Source of the DNA: Alligator mississippiensis
Lineage: Eukaryota; Chordata; Crocodylia; Alligatoridae
DNA: 64,000 nucleotides
Assembly: GCF_030867095.1 (NCBI RefSeq)
Contig: NC_081830.1
Location: 35,385,832 to 35,449,831 of the forward strand
Reading direction: 5' to 3'
Shown here: positions 1-12,870 of the stretch, in pieces
Layout of the letters: the number at the start of each line of letters is the position of its first letter
Position numbering within the stretch: position 1 is the stretch's first letter
Notes under the pieces: generated by a model
Told to the model about the DNA's origin: nothing
Database searches by the model: none
Seen by the model: the letters and a program-made list of their open reading frames with translations, nothing else
Made by a program: the position numbers and the translations under genes

Positions 1-2799
1 GGAAGGCAGTTCCAGTACTGCTTTCTCTGTGTTGATTTAAAAATTCAATCCCAAACTGATGCACTGTTTATATACTTGAATTCTCTTACCAACCCTTTCC
101 TTTAGAGTCAAATTCTTGAATTTCACTGCATAAAATCCTTTGTCAAAAACCAGGGATGTCTTAAGTCTTCTGTGAGAGCCCAGCTTTGCATCTGAAACAT
201 CCCTCTGAAACATACTAAATCCAATAAAATAATGGAACAAATAAAAGTAATTCTCTGTTTTAGAGGAATATGGGAATTCACCTGATGCCCTCCCTCCTAG
301 TTTATTAGTGAAAAATAAATAAAAGTAATATTTTATGCTTTTCTTTTTTCATGAACCTAGCATCTGCTGTACCTATTTGATATTGGATCCACATTGACTT
401 AGACATTGAAAGTAGACAAAGCACACACTATATATATAAGAGGCAGACCCTGCCTCAAAGAGATTTACACTCTAGATTAATAGTTTTACACAAAAGAATA
501 CTTGAAAGACCAAATAATTTCTCCTAATTTAAGTCCACACCCTGTATTTGAGCTAGCCTTGCTGTATGATAAAGTAATGACATTTTAGGTTTCCACAGAA
601 ATACCTGCTAATTCCTGCTCTTAACAGGGGGAATGCTATTGGCATACACATAATCAGTTAATCCAACCCACAAAACATTAACCCAAACCCACGTATATCA
701 ACTCTTTCCATTCCAGTAACAATACATACAGGAGTGGGGGACTTGAAGAGACCTCCTGGGTTTCTGAACACTGGCTCCTTGTATTAGAGGCAATGCAATC
801 ATGTAAATCCCTTCCATAAATGTATCAAATCCTAATACCAGGCACAAAAACCCACTAACATGTTTCGCATCATTTCTCTAAATAATCAGATTTAACAAGT
901 CTCCCTTCCTTTTCTTTATGTTGCAAATACTATCTAATAGGGTTGGGACTGAAAAGGTCTTTTTAAAACTTCTTGAGATTCAGAGGGGACTGGGGGCCAA
1001 AAGGGAGCCGCTGCCAGGTCCTCTAAGGAAGTTGCACAACAAAGCAGCCTGGGTTCTCTTCTGTTTGCTTTCTCCAAATTAATGCTTAGGGGAAAGTAAT
1101 AAACTGACAGCTCCAGTAGTTGGAGTTTTTTGCTCACAGAGAAGATGCAGGACTAGAGAGAGCTAGTGGGCCCTCATCTATTTCCAGAGACTGAAAACTT
1201 CTTTACATTACATACTCCATGGCCTGTCCAGCCATCATCCTGCAATTTTAGATTTTAGTTTACTAAAAACAAAGAGTCAGTGGGTGTATGTACATATGCT
1301 ATTGGCATGCAGCAAAAAACTGCTGTGCATAGTGTGCTGGAGTTTATTGGTCCTGGGAGCACCATTTGAACATGTGCCTGGGATTGCAGCACATTGAGCC
1401 GGGTCGGAGTAGCCGCATCTGGCAGGGATGCTGAGGGGGCAGTCTACCAGCCTTGGACTACTTTGACCTGGCTCATTGTGCTGCGAAGGGGCTGGCTGGG
1501 GCTCGAGTATGCTCCCGTGCAGGGCTCCAGTGCAGGGCAGGCAGCCAGTTTAGTCAGTGTCTATATGTGCTCTGCAGCACACTAAAAATCTCTGCAGCAG
1601 GGTAGGACTTGTGTTTACAAATACTACCCTGCTCTGAAGTTAATTCATTTTCTGCAGCCTAATAGGGCCACATGTGTAGATGCAAGATGTTTGTTAACTA
1701 GAGAATGAGTCTGCTCCGCAGTAAATGATGTGCCCAGTGACAGTGAGCTGCTACTCCCCCACCCTCATAGGTCACACCTGCCCCACCAACCCATGGGTCA
1801 CACCTGTTCCCACCTCACCCACCGGTGATGCCTGTCCCTCATTCCCTTGCAGACCCCCGATTCCCTGCAGCCTGCTGGACCTCCAACCACCTGGCTAGCC
1901 ACCCCCATCCTGACTTACCTGATATTGGGCAGCCGTTTTGAATTGATTTAATCTTCCCCTAACAAGCCCAAATGCCCGCACTTATGCCAGAGGAAGGGAT
2001 GAGAAAAATGTTCATGGGCATTAGACAGAAATAAGCAGAAGGTAAAGCTGTTTACTTGGAAGTTGAAGCCTATCAAAAGAAGGGTTGATTCTCAGCTAAG
2101 AGTTCAGGAGCTGGATAGAATATAATGTGCCATCAACCCAATATCAATGTTTAGTCCTTAGTTCTTAGTGTCTAGCCAGCTTATGATTTTTTCTTCCTAA
2201 ATCCTCTTTTTAAAAGCATTAGGGAAAATTCTCTTGGGCGTGAGAATAATGGGGTCAAAGAAGGAGGGGTTGTTCTGTGAGACGTGCTCCTAATGATGTG
2301 TGTATGTCTCTGTCATTTAGATTTTCTTCTGTAAGGGTTTATTCTGGTGTCTAGTTGCTGTTCAGTTTCACCCATGTAGGTCCCATGAAGGGACTTGGTA
2401 CATTGGATCAGGTATATCACATTTTGGGAAAGGCATGTGTAGGAACCAGGTATTTTAATGCAGGGGTGGGGGTGGGGGGGTTGTTTTTAGTGATTTTTGT
2501 TTGTTTGTTTTTGTTTTGGGGGGAGTGTTGATAGTAATGGCAGTGGAGATGCGCAGACAGGTTAAGTATACTTGTCAAGACAAGGGTATATTCCATTTGA
2601 TGTCTGTTGAGCAGTGGAGAGTTTGCTTCTGATGATGAGTTGGGAAGATTAGGGAGTTGTATGCAGGTCAGTAGTGGAGGGGCTGGGAATATTTCTCTCA
2701 AGGTTTGATATTTGTTGAGTATAGGCTGTGGTTGTTGGGTGATTGTTCTGATTGGTTCCAGTGTAGGACACTAAGCCACCATCAGGGGTCTGTGGTTGC
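1..2799. other. AT-rich intergenic sequence without a recognised gene
   Basis: No open frame here resembles a known protein. A short stretch near 445-485 resembles a SINE or L3-type relic but is too short to assign. From about 1283 to 1690 there are stem-forming stretches around repeated ctgcagca-type motifs, possibly an old MITE; the ends are not clear. Around 2455-2530 is a G/T-rich low-complexity stretch. Confidence 0.5.
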
Positions 2800-3170
2800 A
2801 GGGGGATTTCTTATGAAGGGCCACCCATATGATCAGAGACTTGAATGGCAAGCTATGTGAGAAAAGGCTGAGGGACCTGGGACTCCACAGCCTGAAAAAG
2901 AGAAAAAGAGAGGGGACTTGATAGAGGCTTACTGCTACATCAGGGGCATATATCAAGGGCTCGGTGAACAACTGTTCACCAGGGCGCCCTTGAGGATAAC
3001 CAGGAGTAATGGCCATAAAATCCTGAAAGACTATTTCAGGCTTAACATTAGGGTCACCTTGCTGGGGTCACCTAACCGTAGTTGTCTTTCCTGCCTGGTG
3101 CAGAGAGCTGGACCTGATGATCTTCTGAGGTCCCTTTCAGCCTTGCAATCTATGCATCTATGAATCTATT
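2800..3170 (+). mobile_element. CR1 LINE, 3' end fragment
   Basis: The plus strand encodes decayed C-terminal CR1 ORF2 residues between 2918 and 3163, including a stretch like GLGEQLFTRAPLRITRSNGH that matches the same region of the better CR1 copies in this window. It ends near 3150-3170 with the CR1 3' tail, where ctatg-type units repeat. The copy is severely 5' truncated, keeping only about 370 bases, as is usual for CR1. It is non-functional. Divergence from the other copies is high, so it is probably an old insertion. Confidence 0.85.
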
Positions 3171-4976
3171 AATAATTTTGTTACTGCAGGGTATTTACAT
3201 AGGTCTTTCAAATGCACAGTCTATTTCTCTATTGAAGTGGCCTTATTGTATAAACACAGAAGTGAGGGTGGTCAGGTGGGCAGATACAGTACTATCTGAG
3301 GGCCCGGACGTACATAACAGATTTTCTGGTGTGCTTGGGATTTATTGCTGGGCTTGTGGGCATAGGGATGGTGGTTTGTGGGCGTCTAACTCACCCAACA
3401 GCATGCATTTAACTCACCCCATATAATAACTTAAATAACATGTACATGTGTAGGTGTGTTATGTTCTGTCCTACTCAACCAGGTTTTTCTCAGCTGTGCA
3501 GGCATGGAAGCAACACAGCATTGGGCCACAGGTACCTATGTATAGTCTTTTGCAATTCAGCTCCTGCAGCGACACACAGAAGGGCAGCATAACCCCCAGA
3601 ATTAGAGACAGCCAAAACCAATAACTAAAAACTCTTTGCCACTAGCGAGTGATCTTTGCACATTTTACTCAGCAGTCTATTGCTTGTAGGATATAAGCAG
3701 GACAAGAGAGGCTTCAGGAATTCAAATTTCAGGCTCACTTTTTCCAAGAGGATTTGAACTATGACACTGAAGGACAGCAACCTAAATGCCGAAACCAGGC
3801 CGTAGGCCAGGCAAGACTGACCTGAGACCAGGACATGAGGCAGTTAAAAGGGAAAGAATCTTGGGCTTGGGAGACTGAAATAAAGCAAAAGAGACGGATA
3901 CTATGGCTCTGAGGGTGGGTGCGTGGCCTGGAGCCCTTGCTTCTACTGTGGTTTGTAAATTTTACATTATAGAATCATTGGGAACATTGCACTGATCAGT
4001 TTTGGAGGCAGAAAGCAGGCTTCCTCACATGATCCGTTACCTGCTCAAAACTCTCTTTCTTCGGCAGAATAGATGCCCAGACCACAGTTTTAAAAACACT
4101 TCTAGATACAGTCCTTGTTACTTCTTTTACACAGAAAGAATTTTGTAACTTATGGCCCCCACATTCCTAACAGCACAAATGTGTTTCTGTGTTTGAACAT
4201 ATACAAAGAAATCCTGGTGAACTAGACAGGCAAACATTTCGATCTTTGACTTGCTTTTCAGAAAACAATAAAACTCAGATATGCCCAATACTCAGCCTTC
4301 TCCAGTTTGCTGGTGCTAGTGCACCCCATCTTATATGGCACTGCCTTACTTTCTTCACCACCTGTTTTCTTGAAACTTCAATTCTACTCTGTCACTTGTC
4401 AATATACATTCATCAGACACAGAAAGAGTTGGTCCATGTGGCGTGATAGTAGGGGGCGCTACTATGCTAAGCTATCGACATCACTGTCCCAGGTCCAAAA
4501 CCATGCTTTGGGTCTCTCCCTTGGGGCACCTAAATCCAGCTGACCCCCTTCCTGGAGCAAACCTTGCAGGCCTGGGGTAATGCTGCCACCACCCAGGTGT
4601 TGGTCTCAGTTAGGGCTCTGTGCAAACCTTGGGGGAGCTTTGCCTCTTGGTAATATATCTACATGCTCCTTGTAGCCTGGAACCACCCAGGAGAAACTGA
4701 AGTAGGACTCTGCTAATTAATGCACAGTCAAACTGCCCTCAGCTCAGCTGAGCAAAGAGGGCCAAAAGCTGCTCACTCCCCTCTTCCCTCAATAATTTAC
4801 AGTTGGGCAAGCTGTAATAGATTGTTATTATTGATCATAGGGAGAGAAAATTGGGGGTCATAGAGCAAAGAGATTTTAGAGGAAAACACCTTGAGCAAAA
4901 CAGAAAGGGCTCGAGGACCCTTTGAATACACATTGAAAAAGCATAATTCTAATATACTAGCTAAATTTCAGGTAGT
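3171..4976. other. Intergenic sequence, nothing recognised
   Basis: Only short open frames without family resemblance are present. A moderately GC-rich patch lies at about 4480-4760, with no repeat family that I could identify. Confidence 0.5.
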
Positions 4977-7225
4977 TCCATAGTTGGTAGGGTCAGAAGG
5001 GACCTAAACAGATCATCAAGTCTGACCCCCTGCCATGGGCAGGAAAGAATGCTGGGGTCAAATGACGGAAACTAGGTGATTGTCTAGCTTCCTTTTGAAG
5101 ACCCCTAGGGTAGGAACGAGCACCACTTCCCTTGGAAGTTGTTTCCAGATCCTAGCCGCCCTGACTGTGAAGTCGTGCTTCCTGATGTCTAGCCTGAATC
5201 TACTCTTAGTCAACTTGTGGCCATTATTCCTTGCTACTCCTGGTAGTGCTTGGGGGAACAGGGACTCTCCCATTGCCTGCTGGTCCCCCTTGGGAAGTTT
5301 ATAGATGACCACCAGATCCCCTCTCAGCTTTCTCGTGTGGAGGCGGAACAGGTTCAGATCCCATGGCCTCTCCTCGTAGGGCCTACCCTGCTGCCCCCTG
5401 ATCATGTGAGTGGCCCTCCTTTGGACTGTCTCAATGCTGTCCACATCCCTCCTGAAATGCAGCACCCAGAACTGGATGCAATACACCAAATGTGGCCTGG
5501 CCAATGTTGCATACAGGGGGAGGATCACCTCCTCGGACCTGCTCGTGATGCATCTATGGATGCATGACAAGGTGTGGTTAGTCTTCCTGACCACGTTCCC
5601 ACATTGATGGCCTATGTCCATCTTGGAATCAATAGTGACTCCAAGATCCTTTTCTGCCTCTGTGCTAACAAGAAGGATGTTCCCCAGCCTGTAGGTATTA
5701 TGCTGGTTCTTCCTCCCCAGGTGCAATACCTTGCATTTGTCAGTATTGAAACCCATCCTATTCTCATCCACCCACTTCTGTAACCTGTCCAGATCTAGTT
5801 GCAGCCTGTTCCTCTCTTCTAGCATGTTCACTTCTCCCCACATCTTAGCGTCATCTGCAAATTTGAACAAGGTGCTTTTCACCTCCGCATCCAAGTCACC
5901 GATGAACATATTGAACGGTGCGGGCCTGAGAACCAAGCCCAGGGGAACCGCACTGCCCACATCCCTCCAGGTCAAAAATGACCCCTCCACCACCACTCTC
6001 TGGGTGCGGCCCTCCAGCCAATTTGCGACCCATCTGACTGTGTAGGTATCGACATGACAGTTGCCTAATTTTTTAATGAGGATGGGGTTAAAGACAGTGT
6101 CGAAGGCCTTTCTAAAGTCCAGAAAGACTATGTCCACTGCAACACCTGCATCCAAGCCTTTTGTGACCTGGACATAGGAGGCAACCAGGTTGGTCTGGCA
6201 GGACCTGCCTCTAATGAATCCATGTTGATTGCCCCTAAGCATAATCTCCCCTGCTGGACACTTGCAGATATGCTCCTGGATAATTTTCTCAAAAAGCTTT
6301 CCCAGGACCAAGGTAAGACTAACGGGCCTATAGTTTCCTGGGCCCTCTTTCCTCCCTTTTTTGAAAATGGGGACCACATTGGCCCTTTCCCAGTCCCCTG
6401 CCACCACGCCAGAGCACAAGACAAGCTCATAAAGTTGTGCCGGGGTCCTGCAATTACCTCTTCCAGTTCCCTCAGCACTCTGGGGTGGAGATAATCAGGA
6501 CCTGCTGATTTGAACACATCTGGTCCCACCAGAAGTTCCCTGACTAGGCACTCACTGACCCTGGCCTGGCTGCACCTCCCCTGGGTCTGTCTGGGATCCC
6601 AATGGTGGGGGATGAACCTGTTCCTGCTCAGAAAAATGGAAGCAAAGAATCTGTTAAAGAAGTTATCTTTGTCATCTGGTGCTACCACCAGATTACTAAG
6701 TGTGTCCTGCAGAGGCCCCATGTTACCTGGTACTGTCTATTTACCCGCTATGTATGTAAAAAAGGTCTTCTTGTTATCTTTGATCTGGGTCGCTAATCCC
6801 AGTTCCATCTCCGCCTTAGCCTTCCTAACAGCCCCCCTACAATCTTGAGCAATGGAGGTATAATCCTCCTTGGTGATGGCCCCTCCCTTCCATTGGGTGT
6901 ATACCTCCTTTTTGGCTTTGAGAAGTTCCTGGATGCTTTTGGTGAGCCATGGGGACTTTTGAGCACTCTTGCCTGCTTTGATCCATGTGGGGATTGTCAC
7001 CCTTTGGGCTTGGAGGATTGTCTCCTTAAGGAATGACCACTCTTCTTGGACTCGCAACTCCCCTCCCCACCAGGACCTCAGTGCCTCCCTGACTAGTCTC
7101 CTTACCTCATTGAAATCTGCTCTCCTGAAGTCCAGGGCTGCTGCCTTGCTGCAGGCCTTTGACACCCTGTGCTGGATGGTGAATTCCAGTAGGTGAAGAT
7201 TGCAATTGCCCATGTTACTCACATA
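4977..7225 (-). mobile_element. CR1 LINE, 5'-truncated, decayed ORF2
   Basis: A minus-strand CR1 copy whose 3' end is at about 4977 and whose 5' truncation is near 7225. Three overlapping frames carry ORF2 pieces in order. 6737-7222 holds the end of the endonuclease domain and the linker. 6128-6721 holds the start of the reverse transcriptase. 5058-6419, the longest at 453 residues, holds the RT palm with FADDAKMWG, then the thumb and C-terminus, ending in a GVFKRKLDNHL motif typical of CR1. The overlapping frames show at least two frameshifts. The RT YADD-box equivalent is FADD, the usual CR1 form. ORF1 and most of the endonuclease are missing, so the copy is dead. The sequence differs clearly from the 15-32 kb copies, which suggests another subfamily. 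Confidence 0.93.
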
Positions 7226-9535
7226 TACATTCAGAGAATGAGAGAGGTCCAGAGGCTAGAGGCTTCAGTGTCTGTCTCAAAATGAATGCTTTTTTTCCCT
7301 TCCCAAAATGCCTGCTCCCAGACAAAGGAAAGAATGAGCCCTACCCCCAGAATTTCTCCAGCCTCATCATGTAGGTGACCAGGTTGAAATGAAACAGCAC
7401 AGAGGTGAAAGAGGAGGGGTGTGTGGAATGTCCCAAGGAAGGGCAGAGAGAGGGGGATTTCTTCACAACCCTGGGACGGTGTTTTATGTCAACAAAGAGA
7501 AGAAGGAAGCTATTTGTGTCATAGCAAAATCTACATTTCTCCTGATCAGAGAGCCATGCTTCTTCTGTGTGTCCGAGGATCTAGCTGTGCAGGCATGAAT
7601 GCATTTTACTGAAACCATGGGGGAGCTCTATACCTCTGCAAGGAGAAGTAGAATTTACTCCCGGGAGCACAAGTTTTGTATTGCACCCATTGAAAGTATA
7701 GAAGAACTATGCATCTACATAGGCAAAGTAGGTTGCCTCTCTGATTCTAGTCAACTAGATCAAGATGTAGACAGAAGCTACAGAACAAATATCTAGTGAA
7801 TGATGGGGATTTACTAGTAAGGGCATACATTTCCTCACCTCCAAATTGTGCTAGGATACTTGTTATCAAAGCATGCCATGCTTTTTCCATATTGGTTATA
7901 TCCTGATCTGAATATCAAACCACATTTTAGAGCACAGAATGGAATATGGTAATAATCTCTTTGCTTTGGTTTTTTTTAAAAAAATGATGCATGGTGCACA
8001 GCCAGCACTGCAATACAATGACTATATTACATCTAGTTTGGGGTCTTATGCACAGAGAGCAGGTACCTTTATCTTTTCAATATCACTAAAAGATCATCAT
8101 TGCAGTACTGCCTGGTGAAGTGTGAAAGAGGAGTAGAGGAGTCCAAACAAAAATTAGCTTGTTTAGCTGGGGGGAGGGGGGACACGGGGAGAGGGCAGCA
8201 AAGCTGAAAGGGAATATGATTTAAACTTGAGGACAATGTTGTCATAAGACCAAATAGATATAGAGATATAGATAGGCCTTTAATAAATACTGGCTTTAAA
8301 TTAATGGAATATTACTAACCAGAAAAGCAAAGATATTTTCCAACAGGCAGGTGATTACTTATCCAGGGAAAATCCATTATTCTGTGGTTAGGTATATGAT
8401 GGTGCAGAATTGATGGATACAGTTGGTGAAAAAACTGAATTTCTGTTTCGTGGGGAATTCTGACATTTTAAAACTTAACTAAGTGCTAAAAGACTAAATC
8501 TGACATGGAATATTATTTTTTTTTAAACAGAAAAACTAATAACAATAAAATGTTTGATTTAATCATATTAAATCATGCCAGTTCAGTTAAAATATTGTTC
8601 TGAAAAACCATAATAACATTAACAGACTGATTTTTTTCATGGATGATATGAAGCGAAACAGTTAAAGCAAATAATTTCAACATTCTTTCACTGCAAATTT
8701 TGTCAGAATTGGCCTTTCCTTTTAAACATTTCATTTTGACATAAGAATTAATTTTCAAAGAAAGAAAATAAGCTGTTCATTCAAAGGTAAAAGTAAAAAC
8801 AAAAAGAGGAAATGAATCTGTAGAGATGTGCTCTTTTGAGCTTAATACAGTGTGAGACAAAAGAAATTTCTCTCAGTGTTTTCAAGGAAAAAAGAGCAAG
8901 AAAACTGAAAATACTTCACATCAAACCCATCAGGCAATGTAGTGTGACTGGACCGTGATATAACGTACACGAGGAGTTTTTCTTTCAAATTTGGGAAATT
9001 TCTAAGAAGAGATCGCTTTTGTGTCTATGTGCATTATGGGAAGGAGGTCCATGAGGTTTCTGGCCATGCTTAGGCATTGCAAGAATGCAGAAATAAACAC
9101 ATGTTGTTTTCTTTTTTTCAAAGAGCATGTAGAAAAATACAGGATGGGGTCTGACTGAGTAGCCAAGAGGAAGGATTTCAGGGACTAGGTGAAATGACGG
9201 TCTTTCGGTGATATAGAAAGGATAAAGTTAAAGATTAACCAGTGTGTGATTGTGGAAGTAGAAATAGTAGATGGAGGACTAGATGAAACATTGATCTGGT
9301 ATGTCAAAAGGATAGGTACTAGATGGATCTGTGATCACAAGCAGTATGTACACAGGACATGGAACAAGGGGAACATTAATTTAACCCAGTGAGAAAGGTG
9401 TGGATCTGATCTGGTTGTAGAAAGAATGTATGGATAAGGTAGCATTCTAATTCAATATAGCAATATGCAGGACTCCAGATGGGATGTCTCCACAATGTGA
9501 ATGTCCATGTCAGGATCTGAGGTACCTCTACCTTT
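7226..9535. other. AT-rich intergenic sequence downstream of an OR pseudogene
   Basis: No coding similarity is visible. Frames are short and compositionally biased. The stretch next to 9535 lies 3' of the minus-strand OR pseudogene and may include its former 3' untranslated region. I see no repeat boundary here. Confidence 0.5.
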
Positions 9536-10472
9536 TTACATCTTAGCTACTGCCTTCCTCAGGGCTTGTATCACCTCCTTGTTCCTTAGGCTATAAATCA
9601 CAGGGTTCAAGGCTGGTGTCACAGTGGTGTAGAGCACAGAGCTTACTTTGAGTTGCCCAATGGAGGAGGGAGTTCTAGGTCTCAGGTACATGGAAATCGC
9701 TGTTCCAAAAAACAGGCTGACCACAGTCAAGTGGGAAGAGCAGGTGGAGAAGGTCTTACGCCTCCCTGTAGTGGAGGGGGTTCTCACCACTGTGCTGAGG
9801 ATGCAAGCGTAAGACACAAGTATTATGGAAAGTGGGCAAGTTAAGTTGAAAACTGCGCTTACAGACACAACTGTCTCTTCCTGGTGTTTCCCTGTACAGG
9901 CTTTGCTCACTATGGCTGGCATTTCACAAAAGAATGATCTATCTCATTGTGTCCACAGAAAGACAATTGGAAGATGAACACAGTGTTGATGACAGAAGCA
10001 AGAAAACCACCTGCTCAAGAGACACCTGCCAGGGTGGCACAAGTTCTTTAGGACATGATGAGGGGGTAGCATAGAGAAAGGCATATGGCCACATACCGGT
10101 CATATGACATAACAGTGAGGAGCAGACACTCTGTCATTCCAAAGTGAGGAATAGGAGGAGCTAGATCATGCAAGGAGCCAAAGAGATGATTCTGTGTTCT
10201 ATCAAGAGGTGAAACAGCAGTTGGGGCTGGACACTGGAGGAGCAGAAAACCTCCAGACGGGACAGGCTGGCAAGGAAGAAATACATGGGGGTGTGGAGGA
10301 GGCTGCCTGTGCCAACCAGGAACACAACGAGGAAGTTCCCAACAAGGGGCACCACATAGAGGGCAAGGAAAACCATGAAAAGAACCACTTGGTTCTCTGG
10401 CTGATCAGAAAATCCCAAGAGGATGAACTCTTTGAGCTCAGAAGTTTGGTTGTCTTGTTCAGTCCTGTTCAT
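9536..10472 (-). pseudogene. Olfactory receptor pseudogene (class II)
   Basis: An OR is a seven-helix GPCR of olfactory sensory neurons. The N-terminal 103 residues (10161-10472) start MNRTEQDNQT, with an NQT glycosylation site, then carry the TM1 GN pair and the LHTPMYFFL motif. The middle carries MSYDRYVAIC at the end of TM3, visible on the minus strand around 10085-10110. The C-terminal 128 residues (9536-9922) carry SY, KTFSTCSSHL and NPVIYSLRN. The frame is broken: a TAG stop follows CMI at about 10161, a frameshift lies near 10140, TAA and TGA stops occur in the TM4 region, and another frameshift lies near 9925. Total length matches a normal OR, so decay is by point changes and not by truncation. 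Subfamily was not assigned. It is more decayed than, and on the opposite strand to, the intact OR at 45 kb. Confidence 0.95.
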
Positions 10473-10589
10473 ATCGTCTACTGGAGTAAAGGAAAGGATA
10501 AAGCAACAGCTGCAGCATTAGTATTAGCATTGGCAGCTTTCTATTTGTATAAAAACTTTATGTCCCTTTCACATAGTTGCTGAGTAATG

Positions 10590-10700
10590 CATGTGCTGTC
10601 ATTTGAACTTCAGAAGAAGTGGATAAGCATTATTATTCTCATTTTACAGGTTGGGCATACTTATGAAGGGACACTGTGATATGCTCAGGGTTGCAGTAGG
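10590..10700 (+). mobile_element. MIR-like SINE relic
   Basis: The stretch around 10630-10690 contains a ttattattctcattttacag core followed by spaced motifs in the order seen in MIR core-SINEs. Both ends are decayed. Assignment is by eye only. Confidence 0.4.
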
Positions 10701-10875
10701 GACTACAACAGCATTCTTGTTTTCCACCCATCACAAGCACCATGCAGATAAGGACCTAATAGAAATTATGGATGCCTATACATGTGCAGAAAGGCTGCTC
10801 CTATGCACTGTAATTAAGCAAGTCAGCTGGAGTGTGGTAGTTGTTGTGCTCCAGAAGACTCCAGAGTCACTTTTA

Positions 10876-10990
10876 TTAGTGTCCCCACATGGACAAATGG
10901 TGGCAGGGGCACCTTAACTAAAGCTCATTCAATGAGTTTTAGTTAAAGCGCCCTTGCCATCATTTTTCAGTGTGGGGATGCTGATACAAG
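10876..10990. repeat. Imperfect hairpin repeat (MITE-like)
   Basis: A fold-back with its apex near 10930. The left arm runs from tgtccccacatgg through ggcaggggcacc to ttaactaaag. The right arm carries the complement, ttttagttaaag, then gcccttgcc, then a tgtgggga block. A related hairpin lies at about 34885-35000. Both are next to a cactttaattagag motif, which suggests one MITE family. No transposase is present and the ends are uncertain. Confidence 0.55.
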
Positions 10991-12564
10991 AAACAGTCCT
11001 GGCACTTTAATTAGAGCACCTCCCCCCATTCCCGGAACATGCATATAAACACCCTATAACAGCACAATAGTAGGAGAGGACTTGAGAACTTAAAAAAAAA
11101 AAATCTATCCTTAAAGCTATTTGTTATAATTGACCCTGAAGGGAAAGAATTCCAGTGGACTTCAGACCACGTAGATTCTGCCTACTGTATTGCTCTTATC
11201 CAATTAATGTTGTTTTGTTTAAGAAAAGCTGACTGCTTCACTTCCTGGAACATCAGGTACACTCCGTCTCAGTAAAGACAAAAAAGTAGCACTCTGAGAG
11301 AGGCCAGAGCTAACTCCAAGGACCAGAGACTGAAATTCTCATTCTCAGGGTCCAAGGAACCAGGGACTGTCCCATTCTAGAAGTTCTGCCTAGGCTGGCT
11401 TCAGGGGCACTCAAAGAGACTATGCATGGCTAGGAGTCCTAAGCAATTCCTCTCTTGGGGAACACAAGGGAGGTCCAAAAGCACTTTTACCTGGAAATAC
11501 CAAAATTCCTTGCCTATCTTTGGAATGCATATTATTTTCTTTAAACATGTTGGAGTGCTAGTGTCTTCTGACATGCAAATATTTTAAGGATGTTAGAGGC
11601 ACCCTTGAGAACTGATCCCTGAAGTATTTTGCAATCAAAGACAAAAAACAGCTTTGTAAATATGTTGTGGAAGGGACTGACTTGATGTTCACGTACATCA
11701 TCTTTACTCCAGGGAGAACTTACAGAACTTCAGAGCCCTATACTATTTTTGTATTGCTTACACAGCCACTCCCTACAGCACAGGGTAGGGACACAGCCAC
11801 TCCCTACAGAACAGGTCAGGACAAGCTCTGGGGCAACCCTGTACCTGCATCAGCCAGAGAAAGTAGTGAAAGTGAGGGGCTGAGGGAGTGGGGAGAGAGG
11901 CAGGCAGGGTGGCAATTGGTGGTGGGACAGGTGGCAGTACAAGACAGCCATGAATATAAGATGATTCCCCAATAATTAGATTCTATATAATGAAAATTTA
12001 TAAATTTGTTATTGTTTTCCAGATATAGATTCTAATTAATGGAGCTTTACATTGAATTTATCTCCCTCCCACTGCTACAGAAGGGAAAATAAATCTGGGG
12101 GTGGATAGGGTGACCCCTTTGCCCTTCTCTACCTGCCTTCCTGCCCAATTTCCTTTATCCTAGGATTTTGTACTGGTCCCAAGCCAACATCCCAACCCAC
12201 CGCAAGTGGTATGACACCAACCTATGTGGATGGCACCATGCTATCATCTCCAAGGACCTCTGAGACTTGGTGCAGGCCTATGGGCCATAGGCCACACAAA
12301 TGCCTCTCTCCAACTTTTGTCCTACATCTGGACTGCCCCCCCCAGACAGGAGAATTTGTTGTGGGGAGGGGAGTATGTGGCTTGCCTCCTCAGCCTCCTA
12401 CATTCCTATGGGGCATGGTAGGAAAGAGTAGTTTAGCACCACGCATGGAGAGATAAAAGACTGTTGGAAGTCATGCTTCCCCAGGGTCCCTGCTCTTGCC
12501 ACAGTTAACTGCTTGCAGGTCTGCTCTGGGAGCAATGCCACCAGGTGGTACAATGCATAGTTAA

Positions 12565-12870
12565 CATATGGAATTCATTGCCTCAGGAGGTGGTAGAGAT
12601 TGATAGGGCTTAGCTAAATTAATGGATACTAGATCTATTAATGGCGGTGAGCAGAATGGTTGGAGATGTTTCCTGTGGTATTTCTAAACCAAAAAATGGT
12701 GGATGCCAGGAAGCATGCTGAATAGAGGAAAGATGACTCTGGAGATACCTGGTTCAGTTCTCTCCCTCTATAGCATCCATTTCTGCCACTGTCTGAGACA
12801 GGATACTGGGCAGGATGGACCATTCATCAGCCCCACTATGGCAGTTCCTATATTCTTACGTTCTTATGCA
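12565..12870 (+). mobile_element. CR1/L3-like LINE 3' tail
   Basis: The block contains a degraded version of a LINE 3' end seen widely in reptiles: an aggaggtggtagag start, a gacaggatactgggcaggat block near 12800, and a terminal gttcctatattcttacgttcttatg region ending near 12870. It encodes no useful protein. Assignment rests on remembered consensus shape only. Confidence 0.55.

Larger units (their letters stand above)
10473..12564. other. Intergenic sequence with small repeat relics
   Basis: Upstream side of the minus-strand OR pseudogene. It holds a MIR-like relic and a hairpin repeat, listed separately. A short imperfect direct repeat with the core gccactccctacag occurs twice at about 11764-11815. 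No gene was recognised. Confidence 0.5.
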